Shown: positions 1-8,176, counted from the first letter of the stretch. The stretch: 31,159 bases of DNA from an uncultured Oscillospiraceae bacterium (GCA_934591845.1 CAKTPO010000026.1:1-31159); one strand, 5' to 3'. A program made the numbers and translations. Notes: generated by a model from the sequence alone, not told the origin.

Positions 1-60
1 CGTCCCGGATTTTCACCGGGTTCCCTTTTCACCGCCCGTAGGCGGCACCTGCGCGCTGCT
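1..60 (-). promoter_or_regulatory. Cobalamin riboswitch, 5' part (runs off left edge)
   Basis: Read on the minus strand, the sequence carries the core of a cobalamin (B12) riboswitch. There is a GCAGGTGCC block, a short GCC/GGGC hairpin, then GGTGAAAAGGGAA directly followed by CCGGTGAAAATCCGGGACG. This is the family's conserved AAnAGGGAA-nCCGGTGnAAnTCCGGnAC string. The B12-box and the expression platform lie beyond position 1. It sits about 25 bases downstream of a consensus promoter, so the controlled gene (probably B12 uptake or synthesis) is to the left of the window. The identification rests on motif recall; the regulated gene is not visible. Confidence 0.88.
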
Positions 61-84
61 TTCATATTCATTTCAGACGTTTTG

Positions 85-113
85 ATTATACCACGGTGCT
101 ACAGGAATGTCAA
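85..113 (-). promoter_or_regulatory. Sigma-A promoter for the cobalamin riboswitch transcript
   Basis: On the minus strand TTGACA (113-108) is followed by a 17-base spacer and TATAAT (90-85). A TGG extended -10 is also present. All twelve hexamer bases match consensus. Transcription would start near 78 and go directly into the cobalamin riboswitch. Confidence 0.9.
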
Positions 114-176
114 CGGAGTGCACAGGAAATCCGCCGAGAAAAGGCGACAAAAGTCTATTTTTCGTCTCTCTGAGTT

Positions 177-214
177 AAAAAGAACCTCCGGGCCGCAGGA
201 AGAGCGGTCCGGAG
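177..214 (-). terminator. Rho-independent terminator after the esterase gene
   Basis: On the minus strand an 11-bp stem (CTCCGGACCGC with GCGGCCCGGAG, one A-C mismatch) encloses a 7-base loop and is followed by TTCTTTTT. It lies 12 bases after the stop of the hydrolase gene and ends the two-gene unit that starts near 2560. Confidence 0.8.
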
Positions 215-226
215 ATTTGCAGCAGG

Positions 227-1099
227 TCATTTCTTATGAAAGCGGTTCTCCATCTTCGCCGCCACCGCAGGGGCGATCACCCGGTAGAACGCATCGTTTC
301 CAAAGTGGGCGGGGCGAATGGCAGTGGTCACGCCGGTGCCGTTTACGGCATTGGTATCCGTATCCCGGGGGATCTCCACATAGGTTTTGGGATTCCAGGT
401 TTTGTAGTGCGCCCAAATTTTGGGGCAGTCCCCCTGGGTATACCAGTAGTAGGTGGTCTCCACGTTGTACCAGATGTCCCGGTTCCAGTCCCCCCGGTAG
501 ACCCGTCCTGGATACTCCTGGGAGAACGTAGCCAGGAAATCCCGGGTCATTTCCGTAAAGCCCCGGATATTGCCTTCGCCGTCTTCAAAGTCAAACTCGC
601 CCTGGAGCCATACCACCCCCAAAAACTTGTTTTCCGGGTTCTGGTCCAATACAAAACGCAGCCGGTCCTTGAGAGCCAGATAGTAGGGCGATTGCACCCC
701 CCAGCGAAGTCGCCCCTCTGAGGGCCGCCGGGTCTGTGGGTCATAGGTGCCGGTCTCCCCCACGGTAAAGCCCACGCCGCCATAGGCGCAGGGCAGCACC
801 AGAATGTCATAGTCCTCAGGAATACGGTCCAGCAGCAAATCTCCCAGAGGCAGCTGCATCCCCTTGGTCCCCGGCTGACCAGGGGTGCTTCCGGGGTTTC
901 CGTAGGGCCGCATATCCTGGAAATTCTGGGCGCAGGCCTGCAAGGGGACGATTTTCAGATCATCCTCCCCCCAGAAGCCCAGCTGCCACAGCCGCCGGGT
1001 GCGGAATTTTCCCATATAGTCCTTATCCACCGGGGATTCGTCAAAACCCACGGCGTTGGACTGACCCGCCACACACAGGATCATATATTTCCGTGCCAT
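227..1099 (-). CDS. SGNH/sialate O-acetylesterase-like carbohydrate esterase
   Basis: A hydrolase of about 290 residues, probably removing acetyl or other acyl groups from a glycan. The N-terminus carries ILCVAGQSNAVG, the GQSN block with the nucleophilic Ser of the SASA (DUF303) branch of SGNH esterases. WLQGEFDFEDG near the middle matches the family's WLQGExD block. PAHFGNDAF near the C-terminus offers the catalytic His. I see no signal peptide, so the protein looks cytoplasmic. I chose the ATG at 1099 because AAAAGGATGG lies just upstream; an in-frame GTG at 1123 lacks a good site. It lies 39 bases downstream of the sugar transferase and is probably co-transcribed, which suggests a role in trimming or editing surface polysaccharide. 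The substrate cannot be read from the sequence, and acetyl-xylan or sialic acid esterase activity are equally possible. Confidence 0.72.
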   Translation of the reverse strand: MARKYMILCVAGQSNAVGFDESPVDKDYMGKFRTRRLWQLGFWGEDDLKIVPLQACAQNFQDMRPYGNPGSTPGQPGTKGMQLPLGDLLLDRIPEDYDILVLPCAYGGVGFTVGETGTYDPQTRRPSEGRLRWGVQSPYYLALKDRLRFVLDQNPENKFLGVVWLQGEFDFEDGEGNIRGFTEMTRDFLATFSQEYPGRVYRGDWNRDIWYNVETTYYWYTQGDCPKIWAHYKTWNPKTYVEIPRDTDTNAVNGTGVTTAIRPAHFGNDAFYRVIAPAVAAKMENRFHKK

Positions 1100-1138
1100 A
1101 TTCTTCCATCCTTTTCTTCCCACCAGAAGGCAGGGGAT

Positions 1139-2521
1139 TTATTTTTCCTCGTTTTTGGATGCGGTGGTCTGCCCCTGGCTGATGCCCTCGGTGGATTCCG
1201 GCATAAAGAGGATCTTCACCGTGGCAAACATCAGCTTCACATCGGTGACGATGCCCATGGAGCCGATGTACTGCAAATCCATTTGGAGCTTGTTATAGGG
1301 GGTGGTATTGTATTTGCCGTAGACCTGGGCCAGGCCCGTAAGGCCTGCCTTGGCCTGAAGCCGCAGGGCAAATTCCGGCATTTCCTTTTCGTATTCCCGG
1401 GCGATTTCCGGCCGCTCCGGCCGGGGGCCGACGATGGACATTTCCCCGGAGAGAATACAGAACAGCTGGGGCATTTCGTCAATGCGGAGCATCCGGATAA
1501 TTTTTCCCACGGGGGTGATCCGGTCGTCGTTGGTCTGGGCAAGCCTTGCCACTCCGTCCTTTTCCGCATCCACCCGCATGCTGCGGAATTTGTAAACGTC
1601 AAACTCCTTCCGGTCCTTGGTCAGCCGCCGCTGCTTGTAGAGGATGGGGCCGCCGTCATAGCACTTGATGGCAACGGCCGTCACCAGCATAAAGGGGCTG
1701 AACACCACCAGGGCCAGGAGGCTTAGCACAATATCCATGACCCGCTTCACCGCCAGATACCAGATGGCAGGGCTGCTGCGCTGACACAGCAGCACCGGCA
1801 GGTTGTCCAGCTGCAAAGACCTGGCACCTTTAATTAAAAAGTCTCCGATATTTGGCCGGACATAGGCCTCAATGCTGTGGTCAATACAATATTTTACCAA
1901 ATCGTTGCGCAGGCTGGAAGGAATGCCGCAGAGCATCACCGCCCGGGCATGATGTCCCTCCACCGTTTTAAAAATCTCCTCTTTCCCCACCTCGGCGGAA
2001 ACGCATTGCAGCAGCCGGAACCCATTGGGGAGGCTCCTCAGAATGGACTCTCCGTCTTCCAGGGCCTCTTTGTTGTCGTAAATCAGCACCGTGGGCCGGG
2101 GGGCCAGCAGCCGCACCGTCAGCCGTTTGGTACACAGCGCCCACACCCCGGACACCGCCCCGGCGGCAAGCAGCAGCCCCACCATGGGAAAGATATTGGG
2201 AAGGCCACGGGCAAGCAGGGCCGTTACAATATACATGATGCCGCAGCTGAGGGCCAGGGACACCACATGGGAATACATCAGCTCCCCCACCGGCCGGAAA
2301 ATCACGTCAAAGCCGCCGTAAAGCCGGGCAAACACAAAATAAATCATGGCAAACAGGCCAATGACCACCACGTCGCCCTTGGCAAAGAAGGTATAAATGT
2401 ACATCTGCTTCCGATAGTAGCCGAACCAGGCCAGTCCAAAAAGGGCGGTATTCACCACCAGCAGAACCACGCTGAAGCAAAACAGCATGGCTTCCCGCTT
2501 TTGTTGGCTGTTATATTTCAT
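1139..2521 (-). CDS. Polyprenyl-phosphate sugar-1-phosphate transferase (WcaJ/EpsL-type)
   Basis: A 460-residue membrane protein expected to start exopolysaccharide or glycan repeat-unit assembly by moving a sugar-1-phosphate from a UDP-sugar to undecaprenyl phosphate. The first ~130 residues hold four hydrophobic segments. A middle soluble part (about 135-255) resembles the CoA-binding-like fold of this family. From about residue 262 the bacterial sugar transferase domain begins with a membrane hairpin (KRVMDIVLSLLALVVFSPFM). It continues with GGPILYKQRR, DVYKFRSMR, LRIDEMPQLFCILSGEMSIVGPRPE and KAGLTGLAQV, the usual catalytic blocks including the Asp-Glu and GPRP elements. The ribosome site GAGGAGAG precedes the ATG. 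No glycosyltransferases, flippase or polymerase lie nearby, so this is an isolated initiating enzyme with one esterase partner downstream. Confidence 0.9.
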   Translation of the reverse strand: MKYNSQQKREAMLFCFSVVLLVVNTALFGLAWFGYYRKQMYIYTFFAKGDVVVIGLFAMIYFVFARLYGGFDVIFRPVGELMYSHVVSLALSCGIMYIVTALLARGLPNIFPMVGLLLAAGAVSGVWALCTKRLTVRLLAPRPTVLIYDNKEALEDGESILRSLPNGFRLLQCVSAEVGKEEIFKTVEGHHARAVMLCGIPSSLRNDLVKYCIDHSIEAYVRPNIGDFLIKGARSLQLDNLPVLLCQRSSPAIWYLAVKRVMDIVLSLLALVVFSPFMLVTAVAIKCYDGGPILYKQRRLTKDRKEFDVYKFRSMRVDAEKDGVARLAQTNDDRITPVGKIIRMLRIDEMPQLFCILSGEMSIVGPRPERPEIAREYEKEMPEFALRLQAKAGLTGLAQVYGKYNTTPYNKLQMDLQYIGSMGIVTDVKLMFATVKILFMPESTEGISQGQTTASKNEEK

Positions 2522-2559
2522 GGAAATCTCTCCTCAATAGCCCATAATCATTCTATGAT

Positions 2560-2587
2560 ATTATACCAAGGATTCCATAAAATGCAA
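2560..2587 (-). promoter_or_regulatory. Promoter of the sugar transferase-esterase pair
   Basis: On the minus strand TATAAT (2565-2560) has a TGG extended -10 and a weak TTGCAT 16 bases upstream (2587-2582). It lies about 40 bases before the sugar transferase ATG. The extended -10 makes up for the weak -35. Confidence 0.6.
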
Positions 2588-2634
2588 GAAGCAGTTCCCT
2601 TTCTTATCTTTTTCCTAAGATTTCCCCGGTTCTC

Positions 2635-2663
2635 TTGCAAAAATCCCTGGGCTATGGTATCCT
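2635..2663 (+). promoter_or_regulatory. Probable promoter of the vanZ-like gene
   Basis: TTGCAA (2635-2640), a 17-base spacer and TATCCT (2658-2663) with a TGG extended -10. It stands 26 bases before the VanZ-like ATG. The match is moderate, and it is the best candidate in the divergent gap. Confidence 0.5.
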
Positions 2664-2688
2664 CTACCAAAAATGGGAGGTATTCTTG

Positions 2689-3267
2689 ATGGAATTTCTG
2701 CTTTCGTTTGAAACCCTTGTGGATGTTTTACTGGCAGCACTGGCCTATTTGCTTTATAAGCTTCTGGGAAAACGGCCCTGGTCTTTCTGGGGTGCGGTGC
2801 TGGCCCTTTATTTAAGCCTGGTGTTTTCCGTCACCGGTCTTCCCAGTTTGCAGTATTTGACCTTCGACTGTACCGTGAACCTCGTCCCCTTTTCCGACTT
2901 CCGGGACAGCCGGTTTTGGTATCTCTCGGCCTTAAACATGATCATGACCGTGCCCCTGGGTGTATTGCTGCCCCTGGCCTTTCAAAAGTACCGGCGCTTC
3001 ACCCCTACCCTTTTGGCGGGCCTCTTTACCAGCCTGACCATTGAAATCCTGCAGCTGTTCTGCTTCCGGACCACGGACATTGACGACCTGATTTTAAACA
3101 CCCTGGGCACCGTTCTGGGCTTCTTCCTGGGAAAGCTCCTGTTCTCCCGGCTCTGGCCCCGCTGCGGCGATAAAAAAGACGGCTACCCGCTTTTGATCGC
3201 CATGCTCATTCTTCTGTGTTTCTTCCTCCGGCAGCCCCTGTATGGCATGCCGTACCTTTTTTCATAA
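2689..3267 (+). CDS. VanZ-like family membrane protein
   Basis: A 192-residue integral membrane protein with about five hydrophobic segments. The VanZ family signature is clear: NLVPFSDF near residue 62, LNMIMTVPLGVLLPL, then SLTIEILQLF and RTTDIDDLILNTLGTVLGF. Family members include VanZ, which gives low-level teicoplanin resistance by an unknown mechanism; most relatives have no assigned role and sit near cell-envelope genes. I chose the ATG at 2689 because GGGAGG lies 8 bases upstream; an in-frame start at 2635 would fall inside the promoter. It is monocistronic, divergent from the glycan genes and convergent with the ABC exporter. A link to surface glycan is plausible only from the neighbourhood. 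Confidence 0.85.
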   Translation: MEFLLSFETLVDVLLAALAYLLYKLLGKRPWSFWGAVLALYLSLVFSVTGLPSLQYLTFDCTVNLVPFSDFRDSRFWYLSALNMIMTVPLGVLLPLAFQKYRRFTPTLLAGLFTSLTIEILQLFCFRTTDIDDLILNTLGTVLGFFLGKLLFSRLWPRCGDKKDGYPLLIAMLILLCFFLRQPLYGMPYLFS

Positions 3268-3272
3268 AACCG

Positions 3273-3305
3273 AAAACGTCCCCCGTTCATTTGGGGGACG
3301 TTTTT
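3273..3305. terminator. Bidirectional terminator between the VanZ-like and ABC genes
   Basis: AAAACGTCCCCC (3273-3284), an 8-base loop, then GGGGGACG and TTTTT to 3305. The A-run on one side and T-run on the other let it end both the plus-strand VanZ-like gene and the minus-strand ABC operon, whose stop codon starts at 3307. Confidence 0.92.
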
Positions 3306-3306
3306 G

Positions 3307-5193
3307 TTATGCTTCTTCCAGTTGTTCTTTCCGGAATTGCAGGGTGTAGAGCTGATAGTAGGCACCTTTCCGGTGGAGGAGCTGCTGGTGGGTGCCCTGT
3401 TCCAGAATTTTGCCGTGGGACAGGAGGATGATGTTGTCGGCGTGCTGGATGGTACTCAGGCGGTGAGCCACGATCAGCATGGTGCCGATGTTTTTCATTT
3501 TTTCCAGAGAGTCCTGGATCAACACTTCGGTTTCGGTATCAATGTTGGCGGTGGCCTCGTCCAGGATCATCACGGAGGGCTTGTGGAGGATGGTGCGGGC
3601 GAAGCTCAGCAGCTGCCGCTGACCGGCAGAGAAGTTGTTGCCCTGTTCCCGAACCACCTCGTCCAGACCCTGGTCCAGCTTTTGGATGAAGCCGTCGGCA
3701 TTGACATAGCGGCAGGCCTGCCAGATTTCTTCATCGGAAATGTTTTCCTCCCGCAGCAAGATGTTCCCCCGGATGTCGCCCGAAAAGAGGAATACATCCT
3801 GGAGCATCTGGCCGAAGTGGCGGCGGAGGGAGGAAATCTTGATTTTCCGAATATCCATGCCGTCTATCAGGATTTGCCCCTTTTGAATGTCGTAGTTCCG
3901 GCAAATAAGGCTGAGGATGGTGGATTTTCCGGAACCGGTGGAGCCTACAAAGGCCACGGTCTGTTTGGGTTCTACGTGGAAAGAGACCCCTTGCAGCACC
4001 CATTGCCCCGGCTCGTAGGCAAACCACACGTCCTTAAACTCGATTTCGCCTTTTATTTTCTCCAGCTCTACCGCATCCGGCGCATCTACCACCTGGGGTA
4101 CCATGTCCAGAATGGTGAAAATCTTTTCCGCTGCGGCAAAGGACTGCTCCAGCATGTCAAACTGCTCTGCCAGGGCCTGGATGGGGTTAAAGAACCGGGA
4201 AATATACATGTAAAAGGCCACCAGAATCTCACTGGTAATGGTCTGGCCTAAGAACGTGGTATCCTGGATGTAGCCCTTGCAGCCGATGTAGAACAGGAAC
4301 AGATTGGAGCTGACAAAGAGCATATAGACCATAGGTCTAAAAATGCCGAAGACATACATCCGCTGGAACTTGGCCTTTTCCAGCTTCCGGCTGCGTACCA
4401 GAAATTCCTCCATTTTCCGGTCCTCCTGGTTGAAAATCTGGGTGACTTTCATACCAGAGAGGTTTTCGGAAAGGTAGGTGTTCACGTCCGTCCGGGCATT
4501 GTTGACACTGCGGTGAACCGCCCGGGAGAACTTCTGAAACACCAGGGTGAAAAACACCAGGAAGGGCACAAAGCACAAAACCATCAGGGTCAGGGCGTAG
4601 TTCAGTATCAGCATGCCCCCCAGAACGCCCAGAATCACCAGGGAGTTTTTGGCCAGGGTCACCAGGATGTTGGTAAAGAGATAGCTGATGGAATTGGGGT
4701 CGTTGGTCACTCTCGTCACCAGTTTTCCCACGGGGATCTGGTTCAGCTGAGCGTGGGAGAGCTGCTCAATGTGGGTAAAGGTGTCCAGCCGAAGCTGGGA
4801 AAGGATTTTCTGGCCGGTTTTCTGCAAAATCATAGCCTGGAAATAGGTGCAGACCATGCTCACCGCCAGAATTCCTGCATAAATCCCCACCAGCTTATAA
4901 AGCTCCGGCAGGGCAAAGCGGCCCTTGATGGTGCCTTGGATTTGGGCCACCAGCAAAGGCGACACCACATCGTAGGCAATGGAGACGAGCATGATGACAA
5001 AGACCAGAATAAAATCCTTTTTATAGGGGGCAGCATACCGGGCAAGTCTTGTGATGATCTCCCGGTCGGTCATGTGCCGCTCGCTGGTCTGGGCCTGGGT
5101 CTTCTTTTTAAGAATCAGGTAGGCAACCAAAAAAATCAGGGTAAACAGGCCGATGACGGCACCGACGATCAATAGAGGCAGATACTCAGCCAT
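3307..5193 (-). CDS. ABC exporter half, catalytic-Glu subunit (YheH/BmrD-like)
   Basis: A 628-residue permease-ATPase fusion, one half of a heterodimeric ABC exporter. An extra N-terminal hydrophobic helix (about 6-29) comes before the usual six-helix core (about 50-360), a feature shared with YheH/BmrD. The ATPase domain has Walker A GSTGSGKST (about 415), signature FSAGQRQ (about 518), Walker B VMILDEAT with the catalytic Glu (about 540) and the switch His in AHR. The signature is non-canonical (SAGQ for SGGQ). Its partner has the complementary defect, so together they should form one active and one degenerate ATP site. It starts 8 bases inside the upstream gene with AGGAGGGG as ribosome site. 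It probably exports drugs or peptides, but the substrate is not readable. Confidence 0.9.
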   Translation of the reverse strand: MAEYLPLLIVGAVIGLFTLIFLVAYLILKKKTQAQTSERHMTDREIITRLARYAAPYKKDFILVFVIMLVSIAYDVVSPLLVAQIQGTIKGRFALPELYKLVGIYAGILAVSMVCTYFQAMILQKTGQKILSQLRLDTFTHIEQLSHAQLNQIPVGKLVTRVTNDPNSISYLFTNILVTLAKNSLVILGVLGGMLILNYALTLMVLCFVPFLVFFTLVFQKFSRAVHRSVNNARTDVNTYLSENLSGMKVTQIFNQEDRKMEEFLVRSRKLEKAKFQRMYVFGIFRPMVYMLFVSSNLFLFYIGCKGYIQDTTFLGQTITSEILVAFYMYISRFFNPIQALAEQFDMLEQSFAAAEKIFTILDMVPQVVDAPDAVELEKIKGEIEFKDVWFAYEPGQWVLQGVSFHVEPKQTVAFVGSTGSGKSTILSLICRNYDIQKGQILIDGMDIRKIKISSLRRHFGQMLQDVFLFSGDIRGNILLREENISDEEIWQACRYVNADGFIQKLDQGLDEVVREQGNNFSAGQRQLLSFARTILHKPSVMILDEATANIDTETEVLIQDSLEKMKNIGTMLIVAHRLSTIQHADNIILLSHGKILEQGTHQQLLHRKGAYYQLYTLQFRKEQLEEA

Positions 5194-6967
5194 TGGTTTC
5201 CCCTCCTTCCTGTTCCAGCCGCTGCAGGTCTACCATTTTCCGGTATTCTAAGTTGGTTTCGTAGAGTTTTTCGTGGGTATCGAAGCCCTGGACTTTTCCA
5301 CCGTCAATAAAGAGTACCTTGTCCATCTGCTCAATGGTGGAAATTCTGTGGGCGATCAGCAGAGTGGTCTTTCCCTGGCGGGTGGTGCGCAGATTGTCCA
5401 GAATGATTTTTTCCGTCTTGGTATCCACAGCGGATACGGAGTCGTCCAGAATCAGAATGGGGGCATTTTTCATCAATGCCCGGGCAATGGACAGCCGCTG
5501 CTTCTGGCCGCCGGAGATGGTCACGCCTCGTTCTCCAAGAACCGTCTGGTAGCCCAGGTGGAAGTCCCGGATGTTGCCGTCAATGTCTGCCAGCACCGCT
5601 GCCTGCCGGATTTCCTGAGAGCCGGAGGGGGAGCTGCCAAAGGCAATGTTATTTTCAATGGTATCCGAGAACAAGAAATTGTCCTGGGGTACGTAGGCGC
5701 AGGTCTCCCGGACGCTGCGGATGCTCAGGTCGTTTACATCCTGCCCGTCCAGAAATACCGTGCCGTCGGGGACGTTGTAGGTCCGCAAAATCAAATCCAC
5801 CAGGGTGGTTTTTCCGGAGCCGGTTCTGCCCACCAGGCCGATGCGCTCACCAGGCTCTACGGTGAAAGAGACGTGCTCCAAAGCGGGGAATTCCCCGTCG
5901 GGGTAAGTAAAGGTCAGGTCCCGGAACTCAATGCGGCCCTGGGGGTGTTCCAGCGCATGGACACCGGGCCGGTCCGCCACATTCTGGGGGGCATCCAGCA
6001 ATGCACTGATGCGCTTAAGGGAAGCCTTGCCCCGGGAGGTCATGTCAATGAGTTCCGCCACCGCCATAATGGGCCAGATAATGGCCCCAAAGTAGCCGAT
6101 GAATTCCATCAGCTGCCCGGCGTTGAACCGGCCCTGATACACCAGATACCCGCCGTAGCCCAGAATGACGCAAATCACGCTCTCTACAAAGGTGGTGACC
6201 AGGATCCGCAGCAGCACGGCGATTTTGGTATAATCAATATTGGAGACCTCGCTCTCCCGGTTCAGCTTTTCAAAGGCCAGAAGCTCCTTGGTCTCTTTGA
6301 CGAAGGCCTTGACCACGGCAATGCCGGAGAAGCTCTCCTGGGCAAAGTCGGACATTTTGGAAAAGCATTCCTGACGGTAATCCCACTTTTTGGTCATGTT
6401 CTTGCCCACAATGCTGGCACTGGCAAAGAGCAGCCCCATGGGGATAAGGGAAAGCACCGTCAGCACATGGTCCATGCTCCACATTCTCCAAACCGCCAGA
6501 GATCCCTGGATAATGGGGTCAAAAAACTGCATAAAGCCCCAGCCGTAGCACTCCTGTACGGTGTCTAAGTCGTTGGTAAACAGGCTCATCAGGGTGCCCA
6601 CCTTGTTGACCTGGTAGTACTCCCGGCTCAGGGTCTCGGCGTGGCGGAACATTTTATCCCGCAAATCCGTTTCCACCTTGGTGGCGGCACCGAAAATGGT
6701 GGTACGCCAGGTAAACCGGCCCAGGACAATGGCCAGAACGATATACACCATGGGCATACAAATTTTGTCCAGCAGATAGTCCATATCAAAAGCGACTTTC
6801 ACGCCGTCTTCCAGAATATAGCCCTGGTTCATGCCGTTGATCACCGTCCGGTAAATGCCCGGGATCAGCAGCTGCAAGTAGTCCACCGCAAACAGGGCCA
6901 ACAGTCCTGTTAACAGATAGAGTGCGTACTTGCGGTAGTAAGCATTGATGTGCTTTCCGAAAATCAA
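5186..6967 (-). CDS. ABC exporter half, degenerate-site subunit (YheI/BmrC-like)
   Basis: A 593-residue permease-ATPase fusion and first gene of the exporter operon. Six membrane helices (about 15-300) are followed by an ATPase domain. Walker A is GRTGSGKTT (about 378) and the signature is a canonical ISGGQKQR (about 484). Walker B is LILDDSVSAVD (about 503), with Asp where the catalytic Glu should be, and the switch His is in AHR. This Asp replacement is typical of BmrC/YheI-type subunits and marks the degenerate site of a heterodimer. The start is the TTG at 6967: AAGGAGGGG sits about 8 bases upstream and the next residues read IFGKHINAYYRKYALYLL. The next gene overlaps its end, so the subunits are made together. 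Confidence 0.9.
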   Translation of the reverse strand: MIFGKHINAYYRKYALYLLTGLLALFAVDYLQLLIPGIYRTVINGMNQGYILEDGVKVAFDMDYLLDKICMPMVYIVLAIVLGRFTWRTTIFGAATKVETDLRDKMFRHAETLSREYYQVNKVGTLMSLFTNDLDTVQECYGWGFMQFFDPIIQGSLAVWRMWSMDHVLTVLSLIPMGLLFASASIVGKNMTKKWDYRQECFSKMSDFAQESFSGIAVVKAFVKETKELLAFEKLNRESEVSNIDYTKIAVLLRILVTTFVESVICVILGYGGYLVYQGRFNAGQLMEFIGYFGAIIWPIMAVAELIDMTSRGKASLKRISALLDAPQNVADRPGVHALEHPQGRIEFRDLTFTYPDGEFPALEHVSFTVEPGERIGLVGRTGSGKTTLVDLILRTYNVPDGTVFLDGQDVNDLSIRSVRETCAYVPQDNFLFSDTIENNIAFGSSPSGSQEIRQAAVLADIDGNIRDFHLGYQTVLGERGVTISGGQKQRLSIARALMKNAPILILDDSVSAVDTKTEKIILDNLRTTRQGKTTLLIAHRISTIEQMDKVLFIDGGKVQGFDTHEKLYETNLEYRKMVDLQRLEQEGGETNG

Positions 6968-6998
6968 AAAATCCCCTCCTTATCCAAACACAGTTGTC

Positions 6999-7027
6999 AT
7001 TGTAGCATACACAGAGTCAAACTGCAA
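6999..7027 (-). promoter_or_regulatory. Promoter of the ABC exporter operon
   Basis: On the minus strand TTGCAG (7027-7022), a 17-base spacer and TACAAT (7004-6999) with a TGC extended -10. Immediately downstream, TGACAACTGT (6999-6990 on the minus strand) repeats exactly a 10-base string found in the blaI promoter, a possible shared operator. Confidence 0.7.
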
Positions 7028-7081
7028 TGAGAAAAGTATTTTTATAAGGAGGGGTGGATGAAAAGGAAAAAATATGATTTT

Positions 7082-8023
7082 TTACTTGCTTTCGTCCAGA
7101 ATCAGCTTGAATGCGCCGTAGGCGCCTGCATCATTTCCCAGGGAGGCCAGGGCGAATTTCACGCCGTAGGCCGCATGGAAGACATACTTCTTAAAGTAAG
7201 GAGCGATGCCGTCCAGCAGCACCTGACCGGCCTTGCTGACGCCGCCGCCGATGACCACCGCATCCGGGTCAATGGCAGAGCAGACAGAGCCCAGGAACTG
7301 GCCCATATAGTCAAAGTAGACTTCCAGAATTTCACCGGCAACCTTGTCTCCGGCCTTGGCGGCATCGAAAATATCCCGGCAGGTGATTTGGGGCAGCTCC
7401 CGCAGGTGGGACGGCTCCTGGTCCTTGTCCAGCCGCAGTCCCGCCAGCCGCACAATGCCCGTGGCAGAGCAATACTGCTCCACACAGCCCCGCTTGCCGC
7501 AGCCGCAGACGGCGGTCTCCTTGGGGTCCAGAACCATGTGGCCCAGTTCGCCGCCGGAGCCGTGGGCACCGTTCATCAGCTTGCCCCCTACAATAATGCC
7601 GCCGCCAACGCCGGTACCCAGGGTGACGAAGACCACATTGTCACAGCCCAGGCCGCCGCCTTTCCAGTACTCGCCAAGAGCGGCAACGTTGGCATCGTTG
7701 CTGGCCTTGACAGGCAGCCCCGTGAGTTTGGATAACTCCTCCTCAATGGCCACCACCCCCCAGCCCAGGTTCACGCAGCAGTTTACAACGCCCTTGCTGA
7801 CGGCACCGGGAACGCCAATGCCAATACCCAGCAGGTCCTCCCGGGAGATGTTCCAGGAAGCACAGAATTCCGCAATGGATGCCGCAATATCCGGCAAAAT
7901 CTGGCTGCCGCCATTTTCCCGGTTGGTGGGGATCTCCCACTTGGAGCGCATTTCTCCTGTTTCCTCAAAATAGGCGATTTTGACGGTGGTGCCGCCCAAA
8001 TCCACGCCGAAGCCGTATTTCAT
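7082..8023 (-). CDS. glcK: ROK-family glucokinase
   Basis: A 313-residue cytoplasmic sugar kinase that most likely phosphorylates glucose with ATP. The N-terminus has the phosphate-binding loop in GVDLGGTTVK. ASNDANVAALGEYWKG (about 103-118) contains the catalytic Asp of ROK kinases. LGTGVGGGIIVGG (about 135) and GELGHM follow. CGCGKRGCVEQYCSA (about 171-185) is the ROK zinc motif CxCGxxGCxE. Length and motif order fit Gram-positive glucokinases rather than ROK repressors, because there is no N-terminal helix-turn-helix. AGGAGG precedes the ATG. It is divergent from the blaI-like gene and not clearly part of any operon. Other hexoses are possible substrates. Confidence 0.87.
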   Translation of the reverse strand: MKYGFGVDLGGTTVKIAYFEETGEMRSKWEIPTNRENGGSQILPDIAASIAEFCASWNISREDLLGIGIGVPGAVSKGVVNCCVNLGWGVVAIEEELSKLTGLPVKASNDANVAALGEYWKGGGLGCDNVVFVTLGTGVGGGIIVGGKLMNGAHGSGGELGHMVLDPKETAVCGCGKRGCVEQYCSATGIVRLAGLRLDKDQEPSHLRELPQITCRDIFDAAKAGDKVAGEILEVYFDYMGQFLGSVCSAIDPDAVVIGGGVSKAGQVLLDGIAPYFKKYVFHAAYGVKFALASLGNDAGAYGAFKLILDESK

Positions 8024-8058
8024 AAGGGATTCCTCCTAATGTTTTTTTCGTTGGTTTT

Positions 8059-8064
8059 ATTATA
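8059..8064 (-). promoter_or_regulatory. Likely -10 box of the glucokinase gene
   Basis: TATAAT on the minus strand, about 36 bases before the glucokinase ATG. No good -35 is visible at 16-18 bases (best is TTTTCT), so only the -10 is reported. Confidence 0.45.
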
Positions 8065-8125
8065 CTAGATTGAACCTCAAAAGAAAAGAGCCTGGAAAAA
8101 GAATTTGGAAGATTTTATTAAGGAG

Positions 8126-8176
8126 CTACAAATGTAGTCTCAATGGGTTGACAACTGTAGTCTTCTGTGGTATATA
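8126..8176 (+). promoter_or_regulatory. Promoter and BlaI-type operators of the blaI-blaR1-like operon
   Basis: TTGACA (8148-8153), a 17-base spacer and TATATA (8171-8176) with a TGG extended -10. Just upstream is CTACAAATGTAG (8126-8137), a palindrome with the TACA/TGTA half-sites bound by BlaI/MecI repressors. A second, less symmetric site, GACAACTGTAGTC (8150-8162), covers the -35 end. TGTAGTCT is repeated exactly 23 bases apart (8133-8140 and 8156-8163), about two helical turns. The layout fits autorepression by the first gene product. Confidence 0.82.

Noticed and set aside
7058..7735. Plus-strand 225-codon frame with a strong site AAGGAGGGG before its ATG
   Set aside because: It lies almost fully antisense to the well-supported glucokinase gene, and its product has no recognisable domain. 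The site is probably a chance feature of the gap.
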